Program-made: the position numbers and the translations under genes | The notes under the pieces: generated by a model | The model's input: only the letters and a program-made list of their open reading frames with translations | The model's database searches: none | What the model was told of the DNA's origin: nothing | In this document: positions 54,133-64,000 of the stretch, piece by piece | Layout: every line of letters starts with the position of its first letter | Numbering within the stretch: the first letter of the stretch is position 1 | Origin: Pseudo-nitzschia pungens | Taxonomy: Eukaryota > Bacillariophyta > Bacillariophyceae > Bacillariales > Bacillariaceae | Reading direction: 5' to 3' | Assembly (NCBI GenBank): GCA_037355855.1 | Contig: CM074764.1 | Location: 310,001-374,000 of the forward strand | Length of the DNA stretch: 64,000 nt

Positions 54133-56404
54133 CGTGTTGTGGAGTCGTGGAGTCCCTGTCGTCCTCCTAATTGTCCTTCTGATTGATCTTCTTGTTGGTT
54201 GGATACGTATCGGAACCGGAAACGATGCTGACAGTTGTGTCACCCGGGATCGTATCGTATCGTATCGTATCGTATAATATCGTATCCTGTCGTGTCGTGT
54301 CGTGTCGTGTCGTGTCGAGTCAGTCTTAGTGTTTCAATCAATTGATGCTGATGCTGCTGCTGGTGGTGCTGCTGCTCTGCGGGATTTCGGTCAGCCCTGT
54401 TGCAGCGATTGCTATTGCCGACGATTCAGGCAACTAATTAACTTACCGAAAGATAACTCTGAATTGATGAGATGAAAATGGTTTGCTAGATACAACGACT
54501 AGAAGAAATACGCTAATTCCATCCACTTCGTATTAAGTTTGTGTCCCGATCGAAAACGGAGTTTCGGGCAACAAAGTGCACCGTATGACAAGAGTAGAAA
54601 AACACTTATCCCGTGCTTCTCTTGTTTGGTTGAACAAGTATTTTATTATTATTACTATCTGTATCGGAAAACGCACGCACAAGCACACATATCTTACTGT
54701 ACGAATACAAACTGTTACAAAATAATTCAAAAACTCGTATGACTACAAGAAGCGCACAAACGTTAGTTAAAAATTTCGCATTCTGACCGTACAACAAAAT
54801 TCCTATGTTCGTCCCAGACTACTAATTTCTACTGAAACCGAGGGACAGCTGATAGGAATTTTGTAGTAACAAAACATTGCATGTCGCCTGAGCACGACCA
54901 ACTCCAAAGCATTCATTCATAATGTCCACGTGCCTCACTTCCCACGTGCTCCCTTGCTGATTTTATTTAACCAATTTTGTAGCATCGGCGCGCTCGTCAC
55001 CCTGAACAGGAACCGAAGGATACTTTCCATCCGGACGATGACAAAAATAATTATCAGCCATTCCGTTCCATGCCGGTTGGTTGTAATTACGGTACCAGTA
55101 AGATCTTACTCGTTCTTTCTTTTGATTGATTGAAACTAATTTCTGCGAGTAAGGTTACCAGCAAAAACACGGTAAGGTTTACTCATATCCCAGTAATCAC
55201 GTGCGTGATCACTCGTAATCACTCGTTGAAGATCCAACTGCATCCCATATCGACTCATCCTCAATGTAGCAACAACTGACAATTTTGGTGGTCGACCGTT
55301 AGATTCTTCCATCGAGACCATTAAGAACACGACGTGTCGACCGCATTCGTTAAATCTGGCGATACTTCCAATAAGTCTTTAGAAATTTATATGACTTTTT
55401 TACCAAGATTATTGTCCCCGGCACGATCGAATTTTGTCGGGAGACGCATCTACTCGATTTCAAACGTGCCTCTGATCCGTTGGCGTAGTCTTTTTACTAA
55501 TACGTACAGGTGGGTCGTCAATACCGTGAACAATCGTGCCCAAGACTGCTCTCCGGTCTTGGTCGCATTGGTCCATAATTGCTAAATAAGTCTTCGAAGT
55601 CGTGGACGAAAGGAACGTTCCCTCCGGCGGGACCAGTCCGCAAGACTACTCTCAAGTTTTGGTCGTAAGGTCTTACCGATAAGTCTTACCGTAAGACTTA
55701 CCCGTTTCGACAAGGTCATCGACGAAAGAACCTTCCATTGCATGCGTTCCGACATACTTTGTGCGTTCCAATTTCCAACCGTTGTTGTAGAGGGTCGTTT
55801 GCTACCGTACTGTATTGTATCATGCTCTAGAGATGCTCTTCGAGAGAGATGCGTAGTTCGATCAATAAATAATAGTAGTGGTACTGCAAACAACACATCC
55901 TACTACTATTAGAGTGATAGGTAAGGTTAATGGCAATCCCGTAGTAACGATCATCAATCCCAATACTAGGTGAAACCGATGCCAACCCATCGCATTAGGA
56001 ATAGTACCACAGTGCGTGACCGATCGACCGATATCATTCCGCGCACCTCCCAACCGACGCCGGGAGTCCATTGGTATCGTTCCTCCCAAAGAGTTATGGC
56101 GAGATGATAGATCGTTTGATGGATAATGGAATGATATTATGATCGAAAATCGAGTGTTGGGTCCGTCAAAATCGGTGGCACTACTACCGTAACTTACTTC
56201 TAGTAAGTTAGAACTAAGGTTACTACTAGTAGTACGAACCAACGTTGAGATTGGATTGGAAGGATTAAGGAACAAATGAATGAGTGAATCCATACATCCA
56301 TACATCCATCCATGATCCATCGATCATCGTCATCAACAACAACAACAACAACAACAACTGGTTCTATCGGCGCTTGGTTGCTCGCTCGCTCGACACCGCG
56401 ATCC
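54133..56404. other. Intergenic region
   Basis: No gene is supportable. CGTAT and CGTGT pentamers (about 54247-54312) lie upstream of the sulfotransferase-like start. One truncated palindromic element is at 54790-54868. Two partly similar segments (about 55540-55610 and 55649-55735, sharing CAAGACT and GACGAAAG motifs) suggest an old tandem duplication. CAACAA repeats occur near 56333-56358. Confidence 0.55.
54790..54868. repeat. MITE-like palindromic element, copy 6 (left arm shortened)
   Basis: The right arm GAGGGACAGCTGATAGGAAT plus TTTGTAGTA is intact, but the left arm goes from AAAATTCCTATG to GTCCC with a gap of about 16 bases. Total length is 79 bp. The deletion removes the paired half of CAGCTG, so the hairpin would be partial. 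Confidence 0.75.
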
Positions 56405-57928
56405 TCACGCGATCAGGTCTCTCAAAAAGTCCGAGTGCCCCACGGGCAACTCCCCGACCGACCCAAAAGTCACCAGCAACCCTCCCGTTGGCGCGCACCG
56501 CAGGAGTTCGTCGTGCTCGCCACAAGCCGTGACCACGCAGACCTGAAGGGGTTCCTCACCGGCGGCTGTCGTTGTTGTTGCTGCTGTCGTTGCTGCTGTC
56601 GTGGTAGTAGTGGTTCTGCCACCGGCAGGGGGCGATGGCAATGACGATGGCAATGGCAGTGGCGAAAACGCCGCCGCGTCCTCCACCATGGATCGAAGGC
56701 GGGACAGCTCCTCCTCCTCCTTTGGTGTAGAGGGCGCCCGCGCCCGCAGCAAGATCGTGAGCTTGGATCGGGGATACGAGACGTAGTCCTCCGTGTGGGA
56801 CAGAAAATCGCGGAGGAGATCGACGTCGACGTCGACGTCGACGTCGACATCGACGTTCCTTGCGTCGTCGCAACCGTCGAAACTCCCGTTGATGGGGATC
56901 CTGAATTGGATCGTGGCGTGGGGAAACGACTCGGTATCCGAACCCGTGGCGGTGACCGCGTCCGAAAGGCGGAGACCCGAGGGATCGACGGGAGCGGAAT
57001 CGGACGAGGATGGCGATGGCGACGGAGATGGAGAAACCATTGCCAAATCGACTCCACGGGCCGTGGAACGAAGGCTCGCTAGGCTGCTGTCCCGAGACAA
57101 TGTTGTGAGAGCCGTGCTCTCGTCTCCTTCTTCTCGGGTCTCGTGGTGCCGGAAATAGCTCATGGTGGTAGTAGTGCAAAAGAAGTTGCGCCTACGGCGT
57201 CGTCGGCGCTGGCTCTGGGCGAATCGTCGGGGACGTTCCGAGGCCGCCGCGTTTCCCTTGGTCGGATTGGTGCGGCTTTCTCGGTTGCCATTGCCATTGC
57301 AGTTGGCGTTGGCGTTGGCGTTGGCGTTGCCATTTCGATTGGAGTTGCCACTGGGAATGCTAATGTGGGAGGGAACGGATGAGTTCCAGGCGTCGGTTTC
57401 GAGTTCTTCGTATCGAGCTCGGAGTCGCTCTCGATGGCCTTGCAGCTCGTCGAGATGGAGGCTCACGGTGTCCTGGTCGTCGCCGTCGTCCGCATCTCGA
57501 TCTCGATTTCGATCGCGGAGGTAGCTCCGGCGGGTCCCGCTGCTTCCAGTCCCGGTGTAGCAACCGATGAGAAACCACGAGAGAATGGACAGTCCCAGGA
57601 CCGCAACGGAGGCCACCATCAAGATCCCAATGACGTGAAACATCAAGGGGCTGGTGACCGAAGAAGAAGAAGCAGAAGAAGAAGCAGAGGGCGGACTGCC
57701 TCGGAGTGTGCCGCTTGCAGAGGAGTAATGGTGACCTTGGCTGCTGTTGGTGGGATGGGAGAAGGAGGAACTGTCGGGATTGCTTTCCAATGATGGGGGC
57801 AGCACCGGACCCACTAGTGGGTGCGAAGAAGCACCAGGAAGAGCCGATGGTGCATAGAGTTCGGAGAGGAGAGAAAGACTACTACTAGTAGTAGCCCGGG
57901 GTGACGTGGTTTGGATTGGACTCGGCAT
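56405..57928 (-). CDS. Single-pass membrane protein of unknown function
   Basis: An intact 507-residue frame from the ATG at 57928 (MPSPIQTTSPRATT). A Ser/Pro-rich N-terminal region is followed by one TM helix (FHVIGILMVASVAVLGLSIL, about residues 96-118), then a charged coil (HLDELQGHRERLRARYEEL), an Arg-rich block (RRFAQSQRRRRRRRN), a VDVDVDVDV repeat coded by GACGTC units at about 56820-56853, a Thr/Ala-rich run and a C-terminal block LQVCVVTACGEHDELLRCAP. I do not recognise a family. Most of the product is low complexity; the C-terminal 60 residues may form a small domain. GC-ending codons and a single long frame support coding. Confidence 0.65.
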   Translation of the reverse strand: MPSPIQTTSPRATTSSSLSLLSELYAPSALPGASSHPLVGPVLPPSLESNPDSSSFSHPTNSSQGHHYSSASGTLRGSPPSASSSASSSSVTSPLMFHVIGILMVASVAVLGLSILSWFLIGCYTGTGSSGTRRSYLRDRNRDRDADDGDDQDTVSLHLDELQGHRERLRARYEELETDAWNSSVPSHISIPSGNSNRNGNANANANANCNGNGNRESRTNPTKGNAAASERPRRFAQSQRRRRRRRNFFCTTTTMSYFRHHETREEGDESTALTTLSRDSSLASLRSTARGVDLAMVSPSPSPSPSSSDSAPVDPSGLRLSDAVTATGSDTESFPHATIQFRIPINGSFDGCDDARNVDVDVDVDVDVDLLRDFLSHTEDYVSYPRSKLTILLRARAPSTPKEEEELSRLRSMVEDAAAFSPLPLPSSLPSPPAGGRTTTTTTAATTAATTTTAAGEEPLQVCVVTACGEHDELLRCAPTGGLLVTFGSVGELPVGHSDFLRDLIA

Positions 57929-58808
57929 TGTTTGCTTCGGTTTGGTGTGGTATGGCTGGTTGCACCTCAATGGATTGGGACAGAAATGGAAGGATCTGGA
58001 TTGTGAAATGTGCCAACGGTGTCGAGAAGGTTTGGAACACACTCGGCTGAATTGAATTGTTTTTGATTTTGATTGATTACATCCGCATTTTATTACTGTT
58101 TATTTATTTCATCGCAGCATTTCATTTCACAGTCGTATTTCTCTCTCAACTCATCTCAATCAAAATCAAACGAAAACTCGTCCCGTCTCGTCTCGTCTCG
58201 TCTCCTCGTGCTCTTCGGAATCAAAGATCCGAGACAGACACCCTGGTTTGGAATACGGTATCCGGTTCGGTGGATCGTGAATCATCCATTCCACCACCCG
58301 AGCAGTCGTGCCGCGTCCATTTTACGATCGAACGATATCGGCCCCGATGATTCGACCCTATCGAGTAGTCTTCTGTGCCACGTCCACTTTCCAATATTAT
58401 TAGAAGTAGTAGTAAGATTACTGTAGTTCGGTACGGTAGTAGTAGCATTTGGCCGGGATCCGGGATGCACGACGAGCATTACGCGACCAAAACATTTCTT
58501 GGCCGTCGTACTTATGGTCCTAAAAAGCCAAACTCGGGGTTCTCAAGCGGGACCATTAGAAGTATCTCAGAGATTATAGCATACGATAGTGCATTACACG
58601 TTCTTGACAGGATATCGAACAATCAACTAGGAATACTTCCACGATTACCGAACTTACAATGATTGATATATTATGATTTGTTTGCAAATAAAAATAATGA
58701 AGAAAATAGGTGCTCTACGATAAGGTTAGTATGTACTCTTACTTCGATTGCGTACAAGTAACCTTACTGCCATTCTTCTTCTCGACCTTCAGGTGTAAGA
58801 TCTTACTA

Positions 58809-58911
58809 CCTCTGGTCCAAAATACTGTATCGATGACTCTTAACGATAAGATCTTACACGATTTTTGAACGCTCACATAAGAGTCATCGACACGGTATTT
58901 TGGACTGGAGG
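58809..58911. repeat. 103-bp hairpin element with ~34-bp arms
   Basis: CCTCTGGTCCAAAATACTGT (then ATCGATGACTCTTA) is the near-perfect reverse complement of TAAGAGTCATCGACACGG (then TATTTTGGACTGGAGG). About four of 34 pairs are mismatched. GTAAGATCTTAC palindromes lie at the left edge and inside the loop. Likely another MITE family. Confidence 0.7.
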
Positions 58912-59004
58912 TTACTTCGTATGTGTGATTTTGAGAAGACACTTTCATAGTTAACTTACTAATTCACTCCTCATTGTGATTGAACAACTCACATTTACCG
59001 TATT

Positions 59005-59102
59005 TACTTCGAAATTCCTAGTAACAGCTGTCCTTCGGTCCACGTAGAAATTAATACACAGGCGCGTAGAACCAACGGACAGCTGTTGAGAATTTTGTAG
59101 TA
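59005..59102. repeat. MITE-like palindromic element, copy 7 (diverged)
   Basis: The left arm TACTTCGAAATTCCTAGTAA then CAGCTGTCC pairs with GGACAGCTGTTGAGAATTTT then GTAGTA. It has the AACAGC/GCTGTT arm form of copy 5, and the loop shares ACTAATTTC-like bases with copies 1 and 6 in altered form (AGAAATTAATAC). Length is 98 bp. Confidence 0.75.
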
Positions 59103-60444
59103 TTTTATATTTATTCGACTCTTGTTGTAAGTTGCGGACGTCACTGTTAGTAACCTTAGTTCGAAACTGTTTGTGGCTGGTACGAAGTAATTAATTAAGG
59201 TTACCTTTTACGATGCGAGTATGACTTCTGTATCGGGACACATCTCCGGACAAACGCGAACCCAAAACTAGTAGTACTACTAGTAGTAGTAGCTGAAGGA
59301 ATGATAACAAGAAGGTGCGGAGCGAATGAGTTCGTCAGTACAGTGCCTTGATAGTAGACCTACCGTACAATACTAGCAGTCATCCATGAAATAATGCCAT
59401 CAATAGTAGTAATTCAGGGTTCCTTCCCGGTCGAACATTCTTTTTATCATTCTCAATCAAACCAAGAGACTACGAGTAGATTTCGGCAGTGAGTGGAGAC
59501 CCCTAAGTCAAGAAATGTCGAGAAACATGTCTTTGATGAAGGTTTTTTTAAACAATCAAATCCCCGGGTAAAAAGTGGGGGGGGGGGGATTGGCTGTTTC
59601 AGAAGGTGCTCCCTTCCTGTGAATTGCTGCATACCAAATCTGATTGAAGTTTAGGCTATTACTGAGAAGCTTAGTATTCTTATTTATTGCTGGAAGTGGA
59701 CTAAGATTACTCGGGGATCATTACGCTATGATGGAATGACCAGGTGTGGCTCCTCCAAAGCTGTTCTTCTATTGAGGAGGACCTTCCAAATGAAGGTATA
59801 TTTGTTGAAGGGGCAATGATCATTAGCTCCCAATCGACTTTGCAACTTCCGATAAGGGAAAAAGAGTCTTGTTTTAATGACAGAACTAAATACTTATTGT
59901 GAGTGTTTTCTTCCAAATATTTTGATTAATGCGATCGCATCTCTTTTCTTCCTTCTCGCACGATTTGTATTCTTTTCTTGGAAACTACGTCGTACTTATT
60001 GCAATTGACGTGCTGGCCATCTTAATTAATAACATGTTACCGGTATGTGACTGTCCCTGATAGTTCTTCTAAAAGCTACAACTACAACTTATAAACTATA
60101 AGTACTGGTGGATTGGATGTCGTGTAAACTTGACATGGCCCAGGGAGTGAGTTATCGTCCTAAAATTGAAACACAAAATTTGTACGAAACACCTTCTTTC
60201 TATCATAGTAGTAGTATTTGTTCCATACCGAAAAAACTATATTTCTCCAAACTTCTGTCAGGGTAACCTTACGGTAGCAGTATTCTGAGAAACACACGCA
60301 TCACTCCCCACACAGACGACCCCCCGTCACTTCCTTCCATTCAGAAACGAATACACCCATTATTCAGACCAGAACACCATCCAAAGAACTTTGCACCCAC
60401 TGCTGCTGCTACTACTACTAGTACTACTCGCCACAGTCGCCATC

Positions 60445-60771
60445 ATGCCCTGCTTCAACACTCCATCATCGTTATCCGCCGGAACCGGAACCGCTCCCAG
60501 GAACAACAACGATACCAAGCCGGTCCTACCAATTGCCTTCCTCGAAAGCGTTTCCACGGCGTTCGATGCCGTTGTCTTCCCAAGATCACAGTCGCAGGCG
60601 AATGTGCAGGCGCGGGCGCAGGCGCAATCGGATCTTCTCTCCATGATCGACGAGGCGCTCCTGATCGTGGAAGACTCCAGTCTCGAGGATTTTCTTCTTG
60701 GGAATCGCACGCACAGGGGTCCCAGCAGCTGCTGCGATCGCTCCAACCGAGACGCTCCGTTACGGGACTGA
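60445..60771 (+). CDS. Small hypothetical protein (108 residues)
   Basis: The frame from the ATG at 60445 encodes MPCFNTPSS and a soluble, partly helical body with LPIAFLESVSTAFDAVVFP and LLSMIDEALLIVEDSSLED. Codons are GC-ending, like the confirmed genes, whereas the flanks are AT-rich. The frame is open upstream through a Leu-rich stretch (HPLLLLLLLVLLATVAI) that would make a signal peptide, but no ATG precedes it; a spliced first exon could supply one. GGAAC pentamers begin just after the stop, and the copia LTR starts 37 bases downstream. No family is recognised. Confidence 0.5.
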   Translation: MPCFNTPSSLSAGTGTAPRNNNDTKPVLPIAFLESVSTAFDAVVFPRSQSQANVQARAQAQSDLLSMIDEALLIVEDSSLEDFLLGNRTHRGPSSCCDRSNRDAPLRD

Positions 60772-60807
60772 CCAAGGAACGGAACGGAACGGAAAGAACG
60801 GGGAAAT

Positions 60808-61231
60808 TGTTGAGATGGTTGAAATATACGGGTTAATAGAAGTGTTACTTTATTGGATTCTATCTTTTACAAAATATGAGCCAGGTATTCTCCTCCAATA
60901 ATCCCAACGATTGTTCTAACAACCATTGTAAATCACTCCTAAACCTCTTCCTGTGTTGAGCTCGCCAATATCTCTTTTGTCGCTGCTCTAAGTACCTTCA
61001 GTTGGGGACATTGAATATTTGTCCAACTGTCTTGTCTTCATCGCAGATTCACCATATTTGTGTCCTTACTATTGACTTTGTGAGCTCGAAATATTTGCTA
61101 GTTTGCACCTCTTGCCATCTGTTTTAGTGCTTTGTTTGTCTTCTCCTTCGCGTTATATTTCTTCTCCTCTGAACTGTGATTCCTTCATTATTTCGTCTGT
61201 CCGTTCTTCATTTGACTACTTTGTCTCAACA
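60808..61231 (-). repeat. 3' LTR of the Ty1/copia element
   Basis: In element orientation the LTR starts TGTTGAGACAAAG and ends CATCTCAACA, giving 8-bp terminal inverted repeats TGTTGAGA/TCTCAACA with the canonical TG...CA ends. Length is about 424 bp. It is preceded by a purine-rich tract and contains CAATAAAG, a possible polyadenylation signal. The flanking bases after the LTR (ATTTC in element orientation) would be the target-site duplication if the same 5 bases precede the 5' LTR outside the window. Confidence 0.78.
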
Positions 61232-61244
61232 CACTTCCCTATTT
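61232..61244 (-). other. Polypurine tract of the copia element
   Basis: In element orientation AAATAGGGAAGTG lies immediately before the LTR start TGTTGAGA, and only eight bases after the pol stop codon. This is the expected place and composition for the plus-strand priming site. Confidence 0.65.
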
Positions 61245-61251
61245 AACCTGT

Positions 61252-64000
61252 TCAGCTGACCAATTCACTGCTGTATTGGTTAAATAAATCTCGAGACAAA
61301 TTCTTAGTATGCATGTCTGGTGTCATATCATTCCCAGTTCTCCACTTCACCATGAGGAATCCTCTCTCCTTCAATTCCCGGAGAAAATTCTGTTTGACAT
61401 CTATATGCCTGGTTCTTCCTCCCACAGACCAGTTGTTCGCCAAATCAACTGTGCCCTTGTTATCACAGTACAATATCATTGGCAACTCAATTTCCAGTTC
61501 CATGTTGATCATTATGTGATACACAAACATCATATCCTGTGCAGTAAGTACTGCTGAATACAGCTCTGCTTCTGTTGTTGACAGTGCTATAATTGGCATC
61601 ATTTTGCTGAATTGCTTCACAATTGCGCCCTCCAGGTACACTATTCCGGCATTCACACTTCTTCTGCTACTGTGTTTCGCATACTCCGAATCACACTTGC
61701 CGCTGATCGTGAACTTGTATTTGCCCCGTCGTCCATTCCATGCACCGGGCTTATTTACCTTAATTGTGAATCCCTTCTTCTTGGTTGACACAATAAAATT
61801 CATGACTCTCTTTAGTGCTTTCATACTTTTGGTTCCCGCTTGTTGCATGTGGCTCGACAATTCTCTCACAGCATTAAGTACATCCGGTCTACTCCATCTC
61901 ATCATGTGCAACAAAATGCCCACTCCAGATCGATATTTAGTCTGTTCTTCCGGCATTAAAGGTTCATCTATTTCCGGATTGAACTCCAAAACACTTCCCG
62001 GCTCTGCTGGTGTAGTTGGGGCTTTATTGCTTGGTCCTGTACCGCCTGTGCATCCGAATTCGTCTACGAATCGCTGCACCTTTACTGGTTGTGTCAGTCT
62101 TACTTGTCCTGGTTCTCTTTCCACCTGGCAGCCCACATACTCTTCCAATTGCCCCAAGTCTTTGCAATCCCATAAGCTCATGAATTGTTTTACTGTTTTC
62201 AAGACCAACTTCTTAGGCCCCGAAATACAGCAGTCATCTACCCAGAGCACGAACAAAACGAGTTCCTCTTTCTCATACTTATAGAACACACATGGTTCCG
62301 CTGGATTTCTCTTAAATCCCATAAATGCCAACGCCTTGCAACATTCTCGATAATACTGTAGCGCTGCCTGCACTGTTCCATACTGTGTTTTCAATAATTT
62401 GAACACTCCCCACTTTGGGTACCACTTTTCATACGCCTCCGGAATTTTCATATAGATCTGATGTTTCTCCGGATCCTGGAATTCGCCATTCAAGAATGCT
62501 CCCTCCACATCCACTAGATGTTGGTACCAGTTTGCCGCCAATGCTAACACGAAACAGATTCGAATACTCACTTCTGTGGCCACTGGTGCTGACTTGTCGT
62601 GGCTGTCGTAGTGTTTCCCATCCTCTTGCTGAAACCCTCGAAATGCATTTCTAGCCCTGAATACTCCATTGGGCTTCTTCTTCATGGCCCAAGTACTGTC
62701 AAACAGCTTGGTTCCAGCTGGTAGATCCTTTCGATTCACCACTTCAAACACGTTGTATTTAACCATCTTGTCATGTTCCACTTTGATAGCCTTTTCCCAT
62801 TCCTTTCGGTCGACTGTCTGCATTGCCTGCTTGTAATTCATTACATTGAGTTCTTCTGTATTCCCATAGTTTTCGCCTGTAGCTCCCACAAGAAATAACT
62901 CCCCTCTGTCATCTGATAGTGCTGCTGCGACCAAACGATGCTGTTTTGTTGCGTCTATATACCCAAAAGCATGTTCAACTGACACGAATATTTTCTCACC
63001 TTTTGTTAATGTAAATAGGACTGCCTCTTCTGCCATCATACTCTCATCGTAGACCTCATCCAGCGCACTTGCGCCCGCTTCGTCTAGTCCCAGTAGACAA
63101 GTTTCTTCTGCATATCCATCCTGTATTGCCAGTGCTGCCAACTCTGTCCCATCGTGTGCCAACGGCGCTCTGATTTGCCTTCCGGCACGTGTTACAGCCC
63201 GAATCATTCTTGTATCTGGGACACTTTCACTGCTGTCTGACTCATAACTTGCTTCGGATTCGTCTTGTGTATCGAACAACGGCTGTTCCGCCTCGAAATC
63301 GATAAATTCTGTCTGAACCGACTCGTCTTGACTGTTCGAACTGCTGTTGCTACCGTCAGTCTCCACCGACTGCTCGTCTTCGATTGTGTTGACGCCATCG
63401 ATTTCAACCTGTATTCCCGGCATAGCTGTCTTCTCATAGTACATTCTTCCAAGCCATTGCACATCTCGAGAGTACAGTAGCTTCTTTGTGTGTGGATCAT
63501 ACATAACATAGCAATCTCCGGCATGGTTCTCGGCATAATGGACAAACAGACATGTTTTGCCACGTGCCTTAACTTTCGCCGTACCTCTGGTGTGTGTCTT
63601 GACAACCCCGGCCATTCCTGCCACCTGTAGATTGTTGACCCACTTAGGCAAGCACCCATACATGTGCTCATGCCCAGTTAACAGTCTGTCATGTACCTTC
63701 ACTACTGTCAACATATCCGTTTGTGCCGCCCACTTAAGGAAGTGAGTAAACAGCACATATCTGTATTTGTCCGGCACGTTTGCTGCAGTCAACGCTGAGC
63801 GCGCCTTTCCACATAAATAGTATAGTTTCGTCTCTACTCGCGAATTTCGTTGAGGCGTCTTTGCTGTGTATTCAAACTGAGCATTCATTCTCCAGTCCTT
63901 TCCGTTCAACGCACTCTCGAACTTGTAGTTCTCTCCGCCATCATCGCAACGTACATACTCAATAGGCTTGCCGTTCTTCTTGAGACGATTGAACTTGGTA
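61252..64000 (-). mobile_element. Ty1/copia retrotransposon polyprotein, 3' part (integrase, reverse transcriptase, RNase H)
   Basis: The frame is open from the window end (63999) to the stop at 61252, about 915 residues. The integrase core is entered at YVRCDDGGEN (second Asp region) and continues with EYTAKTPQRNS, which carries the Glu of the DDE triad. An acidic linker follows. The reverse transcriptase shows KLFDSTWAMKKKPNG, VDVEGAFLNGEF and the catalytic LWVDDCCISG (about residue 587; copia elements usually have YVDD). RNase H motifs include ALSTTEAELYSA and YCDNKGTVDLANN. No frame break or stop is visible, so the copy may be recently inserted. Gag, protease, the integrase N-terminus and the 5' LTR lie outside. 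Diatom copia groups (CoDi) are the likely relatives. Confidence 0.93.

Larger units (their letters stand above)
57929..60444. other. Intergenic region, AT-rich
   Basis: No gene is supportable. It contains a CGTCT pentamer tract (about 58176-58205), a 103-bp inverted-repeat element (58809-58911), a palindromic MITE-like copy (59005-59102), TACTAGTAG palindromic tracts (about 59266-59292) and a G run at about 59578-59590. Confidence 0.55.

Overview
The window is nuclear DNA of a photosynthetic stramenopile, most likely a pennate diatom. Supporting signs are spliceosomal GT-AG introns in GC-rich coding exons, a thylakoid-lumen immunophilin with multi-part plastid targeting including a twin-arginine segment, a DUF6824-type domain (a family I know mainly from diatoms), a Ty1/copia retrotransposon, Asn/Asp/Ser-rich low-complexity linkers and many single-copy genes on both strands. 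The exact genus cannot be named from the sequence.

Layout. 1-884 (-): 5' part of a membrane-anchored sulfotransferase-like gene. 3006-8887 (+): nine-exon OSCA/CSC1 (TMEM63/DUF221) mechanosensitive channel. 9247-13059 (-): a protein with three tandem CaMK-like kinase domains. 15938-16486 (-): small multi-pass membrane protein. 18686-20799 (+): SPINDLY/OGT-like glycosyltransferase with a signal peptide. 21051-22604 (-): protein of a family usually labelled 3-methyladenine DNA glycosylase. 23401-24944 (+): low-complexity protein. 25996-27968 (-): CobW/G3E GTPase. 28967-31029 (-): S28 serine carboxypeptidase. 33257-35142 (-): CRAL-TRIO-like plus DUF6824-like fusion. 38336-39341 (+): lumenal FKBP. 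40450-40638 (-): small ORF. 43288-46386 (+): Asp/Asn-rich leucine-rich-repeat protein. 47935-50847 (+): bacterial-type 2,4-dienoyl-CoA reductase. 52720-54132 (-): second sulfotransferase-like protein. 56405-57928 (-): single-TM unknown protein. 60445-60771 (+): small ORF. 60808-64000 (-): 3' half of a Ty1/copia element with its LTR.

The genes do not form an operon or obvious pathway; they are a normal mix of housekeeping, signalling and transport genes. Intergenic DNA is AT-richer and full of structured repeats: seven copies of a ~95-bp palindromic MITE-like element, a 421-bp terminal-inverted-repeat element packed with twelve copies of a GTGTCA-AAG-TGACAC palindrome, other hairpins, many pentanucleotide microsatellites placed at gene edges, and short TAC/GTA-based words.

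A striking property is that seven otherwise conserved genes need 17 single-base frame corrections, and all 17 have the same sign (one extra base). Once corrected and spliced, each gene becomes an exact multiple of three. Insertion-biased assembly error is the simplest explanation; programmed +1 shifting is the alternative to exclude.
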